Shown here in pieces: positions 60,589 to 64,000 of a stretch of 64,000 bases of DNA. The stretch spans positions 248,001 through 312,000 of the forward strand of contig NZ_BMNC01000002.1 in NCBI RefSeq assembly GCF_014646255.1, given 5' to 3'. The notes beneath the pieces were generated by a model. That model made no database searches. It had not been told where the DNA came from and was given only the letters and a program-made list of their open reading frames with translations. Source of the stretch: Lentzea pudingi. GTDB taxonomy: Bacteria; Actinomycetota; Actinomycetes; Mycobacteriales; Pseudonocardiaceae. Position 1 is the first letter of the stretch, and every line of letters begins with the position of its first letter. The position numbers were made by a program, and so were the translations under genes.

Positions 60589-62042
60589 AACGGGTTCGGG
60601 GCGAGCGGCACGGGTTCCCGGTCGCTCTCCCTGGCCAGTTCCCTCGCATGGTGCGCGGTGAGCGTCACAGGAGTGCCGCTCGCCTGCGCCTCGTACGCGC
60701 CCTTCTCCAGTTGCAGGATCTCGACGCCGCGCGAGATGTCCGCCACGAACACCGTGCCGCGGTGCCAGTACGGCGCCCACGAGGTCGCGGTGTCCGGCCG
60801 CCAGTACCCGATCTGGATCGGCCTGGCGGGGTTGGAGATGTCGAGGAACCGGGTGCCCTGGTTGTACCAGGAGTAGGCGACGATCCTCTTCTGCACGTCG
60901 AAGTAGTGCGCGGAGCACGTGACGTTGCCGGGGATCGTGCCCTCCTGGTCGTCCGGGCTCCAGATGCCGACCGTCCTCATCTCCTTGGGCGTCTGGCCCC
61001 AGCCCTCACCGTTGTGCGTGCCCTGCAGCGACGAGATGACGAAACGTCCCTCGGTCTTGCAGGTGGGCGACCCGAACGCCTCCTCGGTGTGCAGCAGGAG
61101 CGAGCCGGGCGGGTTCTCCTTCGTGGGCACCGGGCCGTCGAGGAGCGTGCGGCCGATCGGGCGGAACGAGTTGTGCGTGAACGAGGTCGGCATGTCCGCC
61201 TTCGGCACGGCGCCGCCCGCGTACGGGACGGGGTCCCACGCCTTCGCCTCGCGGTACTTGCCGGTCAACGGGTCGCGGTGCCAGCCCTGCGTGTGGTAGC
61301 CGCGGGTGCCGTCGTCGCCCGCCACCCACGCGATGCCCTGGGCGTCGACCTGGACGTCGTGCGTGATCTTCCCCTCGCCCGCCTTGCCGCGGACGTCGAC
61401 GTCGTGCGGCAGTTCCTTGGGCGTCTTCGGATCGCGGATGTCCGTGACGAAGATCCGCCCCGTCTTGGCGTCCGACCGGTCGAGGCCGGCGGTCCAGAGG
61501 AACTGGCAGTCGTTGACGCAGGTGCTGGTGTGACCTGTGTTCTGCCTGTGGAAGCTGAGGATCCTGAGGTCTGCGGGGTCCACAGCGGACACGATGTAGT
61601 TGCCGGTGGGCCGGTCGCCCGGCAGCGCACGGCCGAACGAGTTGACCTCGCGCGCCAGGAACGCGAGCTTGCGCTTGGGGTCGACGTTGATGTCCTCGTT
61701 CTCCCAGAAGCGCTTCGTCGGGTCGTCACCCGGCAGCGCCATCTCCGCCTTGGTGAGGTGGTCGAGGAGCTTCGGCTTGTCGAGATCGGTGACGTCGAAC
61801 GTCTTGAGGCCGGTCTCCATGCTCACGAACGCCACGTCGCGCTTGTCGTACTGGGCGAACGCGATCGAGATGGCCCGTTCGGTACCGGGAAGTGAGGCTT
61901 TCAGGCGAACGTTCTTGGCCGCCGCCTGCAGTCGTGGTTTGTCCACCTCCGGAGTCCTGGGTTCGGCCGCCGCAGCCGAAGCCAGTCCTGCCGTGGTGAA
62001 GGCCAACAGGGTCGCCGCAGTCACTGTGGCAATAACCTTCAT
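60510..62042 (-). CDS. secreted LVIVD-repeat/propeller protein
   Basis: A 510-aa exported protein. Signal peptide MKVIATVTAATLLAFTTAGLASAAAA. The body repeats LVIVD-like propeller units such as AFVSMETGLKTFDVTDLDKPKLLD, GTRFLDISNPARPIQIGYWRPDT and GTVFVADISRGVEILQLEKG. No enzyme motif. Four cysteines in the last 60 residues (ACPMV, DCGVGACGAPC). Function unknown; likely a surface or secreted binding protein. Confidence 0.85.
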   Translation of the reverse strand: MKVIATVTAATLLAFTTAGLASAAAAEPRTPEVDKPRLQAAAKNVRLKASLPGTERAISIAFAQYDKRDVAFVSMETGLKTFDVTDLDKPKLLDHLTKAEMALPGDDPTKRFWENEDINVDPKRKLAFLAREVNSFGRALPGDRPTGNYIVSAVDPADLRILSFHRQNTGHTSTCVNDCQFLWTAGLDRSDAKTGRIFVTDIRDPKTPKELPHDVDVRGKAGEGKITHDVQVDAQGIAWVAGDDGTRGYHTQGWHRDPLTGKYREAKAWDPVPYAGGAVPKADMPTSFTHNSFRPIGRTLLDGPVPTKENPPGSLLLHTEEAFGSPTCKTEGRFVISSLQGTHNGEGWGQTPKEMRTVGIWSPDDQEGTIPGNVTCSAHYFDVQKRIVAYSWYNQGTRFLDISNPARPIQIGYWRPDTATSWAPYWHRGTVFVADISRGVEILQLEKGAYEAQASGTPVTLTAHHARELARESDREPVPLAPNPFYGWACPMVASRDDLDCGVGACGAPC

Positions 62043-62104
62043 GCACCGACCCTGGCAGCGCGCCGGAAGAGACGTGTAGGTCCGAACGTCTAGGGTTCTG
62101 CTCC

Positions 62105-62296
62105 GTGCAGGCGACCGTGTCTACTTTTAACAGCGACGGTTCCGCGACCGTCCTCCGAGATGACGGCGTTCTCGTCGACGTGAGCGCCGAAGCCGTCACG
62201 GCGGGTGGCTGGCGGATGCTGCGTCCGGGTCAGCGGGTGACCCTCGAACGTAGTCCCGACGGAGCCGTTACGGCTCTTCGGATGCCTGTTCTGTGA
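62105..62296 (+). CDS. small beta-rich protein before ppk (cold-shock-like)
   Basis: A 63-aa protein (VQATVSTFNSDGSATVLRDDGVLVDVSAEAVTAGGWRMLRPGQRVTLERSPDGAVTALRMPVL). Its alternating short beta strands and the LRPGQRVTLE-type strand resemble an OB-fold or cold-shock domain, though RNP motifs are absent. GTG start. It lies 59 bases before ppk in the same direction, so co-transcription is likely. Function unknown. Confidence 0.65.
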   Translation: MQATVSTFNSDGSATVLRDDGVLVDVSAEAVTAGGWRMLRPGQRVTLERSPDGAVTALRMPVL

Positions 62297-62355
62297 CGAG
62301 GAGTTCACCAGACGGTCGTCCTGGTTGGGGGCGCTCACGGCGATAGTGAGACACA

Positions 62356-64000
62356 ATGCGTGACGTGAGCAAGGACGACAACGACGGCAAGGCGACCCCG
62401 TCCCGACGCCGTTCCACGCGCAGCAAGGCAGAAGCCACCCCGCGCAAGGCGGCGCCGAAGAGGGAGCCGCGCGCGGCGACCAGGCGGGCGTCGACCGCGC
62501 GGGCGAAGGCCGAACCGGAGCAGCCGCCGGTTGCCGCACCCACGCGGGGAGTGCCTTCGGCGCCGCCCGCGGTGACGTCGCCCGTCCTGCCCACGGACCT
62601 CCCGGACGACCGGTACTTCAACCGTGAACTGTCCTGGTTGGACTTCAACGCCCGCGTGCTCGCACTGGCCGAGGACTCCTCGCAGCCGTTGCTGGAGCGC
62701 GCGAAGTTCTCCGCGATCTTCGCCTCGAACCTGGACGAGTTCTACATGGTCCGGGTCGCGGGGCTGAAGCGAAGGGCGGAGACCGGTCTCTCGGTGCGCA
62801 GCGCGGACGGGCTCACGCCGCAGGAACAGCTCATCGCGATCTTCAAGCGCTCGCAGGAACTGGTGGAGCAGCACGCCCGCGCGTTCCTCGACCACATCAG
62901 GCCTGGTCTGGAGGAGCACCGGATCAGCATCGTGACGTGGGGCGACCTCACGGACTACGACCGCCTGAGGCTCTCCAACTACTTCAGCGAGCAGGTCTTC
63001 CCGGTCCTGACGCCGCTCGCCGTCGACCCGGCGCACCCGTTCCCGTACATCTCGGGGCTGTCGCTGAACCTCGCGGTGACCGTGCGCGATCCCGAGGGTG
63101 GCGGCGAGCGCTTCGCCCGCGTGAAGGTGCCGGACAACGTGCCGCGCCTGGTTCGCGTGGAAGCGGACCGGTCGTCCTCGTCCGCGACCTTCCTGCCGCT
63201 GGAGGAACTCATCGCCGCGCACCTGGGCGAGCTGTTCACCGGCATGCAGGTCATCGAGTGCCACGCGTTCCGCGTGACGCGCAACGCGGACCTCGAGGTC
63301 GAGGAGGACCGCGACGAGGACCTGTTGCAGGCGCTCGAACGCGAGCTCGCGCGGCGCCGGTTCGGTCCGCCGGTGCGCCTGGAGGTCGCCGACGACATGA
63401 CCGAGCACATGCTCGAACTGTTGTTGCGGGAGATGGACGTCGACCCGCACGACGTCGTGACCGTGCCCGGCCTGCTCGACCTGTCGTGCCTGTGGCAGCT
63501 CTACGGCATCGACCGCAAGACGTTGAAGGACCCGGCGTTCGTGCCGGCGACGCACCCCGCGTTCGGTGAGCGCGAGACGCCGAAGAGCGTGTTCGCGACG
63601 CTGCGCGAGGGCGACGTCCTCGTGCACCACCCGTACCACTCGTTCTCGACGTCGGTGCAGCGCTTCATCGAGCAGGCCGCGGCCGACCCGCACGTGCTCG
63701 CCATCAAGCAGACGCTGTACCGGACCTCCGGTGACTCGCCCATCGTGGACGCGCTGATCGACGCGGCCGAGGCGGGCAAGCAGGTCGTGGCGCTGGTGGA
63801 GCTCAAGGCGCGCTTCGACGAGCAGGCGAACATCAAGTGGGCGCGGGCGCTGGAGAAGGCGGGCGTGCACGTCGTCTACGGCCTGGTGGGCCTGAAGACG
63901 CACTGCAAGACGTCGCTCGTGGTGCGCCAGGAAGGCTCGACCATCCGCCGCTACTGCCACATCGGCACCGGCAACTACAACCCGAAGACCGCGCGGCTCT
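62356..64000 (+). CDS. ppk: polyphosphate kinase 1 (3' end outside window)
   Basis: Reversible polyphosphate synthase. The N-terminal about 75 residues are a Lys/Ala/Arg-rich extension, then [53 protein letters not shown], the PPK1 N domain. [19 protein letters not shown] and [20 protein letters not shown] follow, and [16 protein letters not shown] contains the catalytic, autophosphorylated His. The frame is open at base 64000. The ATG at 62356 is used; GTG 62365 is possible. Confidence 0.96.
   Translation, partial: MRDVSKDDNDGKATPSRRRSTRSKAEATPRKAAPKREPRAATRRASTARAKAEPEQPPVAAPTRGVPSAPPAVTSPVLPTDLPDDRYFNRELSWLDFNARVLALAEDSSQPLLERAKFSAIFASNLDEFYMVRVAGLKRRAETGLSVRSADGLTPQEQLIAIFKRSQELVEQHARAFLDHIRPGLEEHRISIVTWGDLTDYDRLRLSNYFSEQVFPVLTPLAVDPAHPFPYISGLSLNLAVTVRDPEGGGERFARVKVPDNVPRLVRVEADRSSSSATFLPLEELIAAHLGELFTGMQVIECHAFRVTRNADLEVEEDRDEDLLQALERELARRRFGPPVRLEVADDMTEHMLELLLREMDVDPHDVVTVPGLLDLSCLWQLYGIDRKTLKDPAFVPATHPAFGERETPKSVFATLREGDVLVHHPYHSFSTSVQRFIEQAAADPHVLAIKQTLYRTSGDSPIVDALIDAAEAGKQVVALVELKARFDEQANIKWARALEKAGVHVVYGLVGLKTHCKTSLVVRQEGSTIRRYCHIGTGNYNPKTARL

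Overview
The window is chromosomal DNA of a very GC-rich actinomycete. Gene content and order point to the family Pseudonocardiaceae (Lentzea, Saccharothrix or Actinosynnema type); that placement is inference, since no rRNA is present. Much of the right two thirds follows the order known from mycobacteria: mutM-rnc-rpmF-yceD-sepIVA, coaD-rsmD-pyc, recG-DAK/FakA-rpmB-ung-thiL, an Lrp-type RAM protein, a DUF3515 protein, ddl, gpsA, fbiD/cofC and ppk. These are housekeeping genes for translation, DNA repair, cofactors, cell wall and division, with local insertions between them.

Region by region. 1-3005: a glyoxylate block with a DUF6986 aldolase-like protein and malate synthase on the minus strand, and a divergent IclR regulator. 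Between them lies a good sigma-70-type promoter whose spacer holds an IclR-like operator. 3006-3453: the first copy of a structured dispersed repeat. 3454-10142: ftsY, an anmK-symporter pair for cell-wall recycling, GNAT, TPR and PlsC genes. 10378-15536: smc, an ECF sigma/anti-sigma pair of SigL-RslA type with a recognisable autoregulatory promoter, and acylphosphatase. 15624-17456: a secreted CAP-domain protein and two paralogous membrane proteins with Thr/Pro-rich tails. 17453-21062: kdpD-kdpE and a coupled unknown gene, with no kdpFABC beside them. 21393-23317: a MarR regulator, then PadR with its HAAS-domain membrane partner.

23514-26600 is the most accessory-looking part. Two divergent paralogous proteins each have an N-terminal TIR domain and six predicted membrane segments; one is translationally coupled to a small lipoprotein. 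26684-32302 and 32984-39216 hold the conserved rnc/coaD/rsmD/pyc cluster and polar-growth coiled-coil proteins. Between these two stretches, at 32303-32983, is the second repeat copy, which carries an internal 60-bp minisatellite. 39220-41029: a secreted sialidase-fold protein and a 679-bp strand-asymmetric low-complexity gap. 41030-51002: recG to ddl. 51060-57528: GNAT, a MocR regulator with a divergent flavin-binding protein, twin perfect palindromes, and a cysteine-metabolism pair (cystathionine gamma-lyase-like enzyme and cysteine dioxygenase) behind gpsA and plsC. 57585-64000: fbiD, secreted and membrane proteins, and the start of ppk, cut by the window edge.

The best candidates for something undescribed are the nested-hairpin repeat, whose two copies differ by compensatory changes on both arms, and the divergent TIR-membrane protein pair. 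No tRNA, rRNA, CRISPR array, insertion sequence or prophage was recognised.
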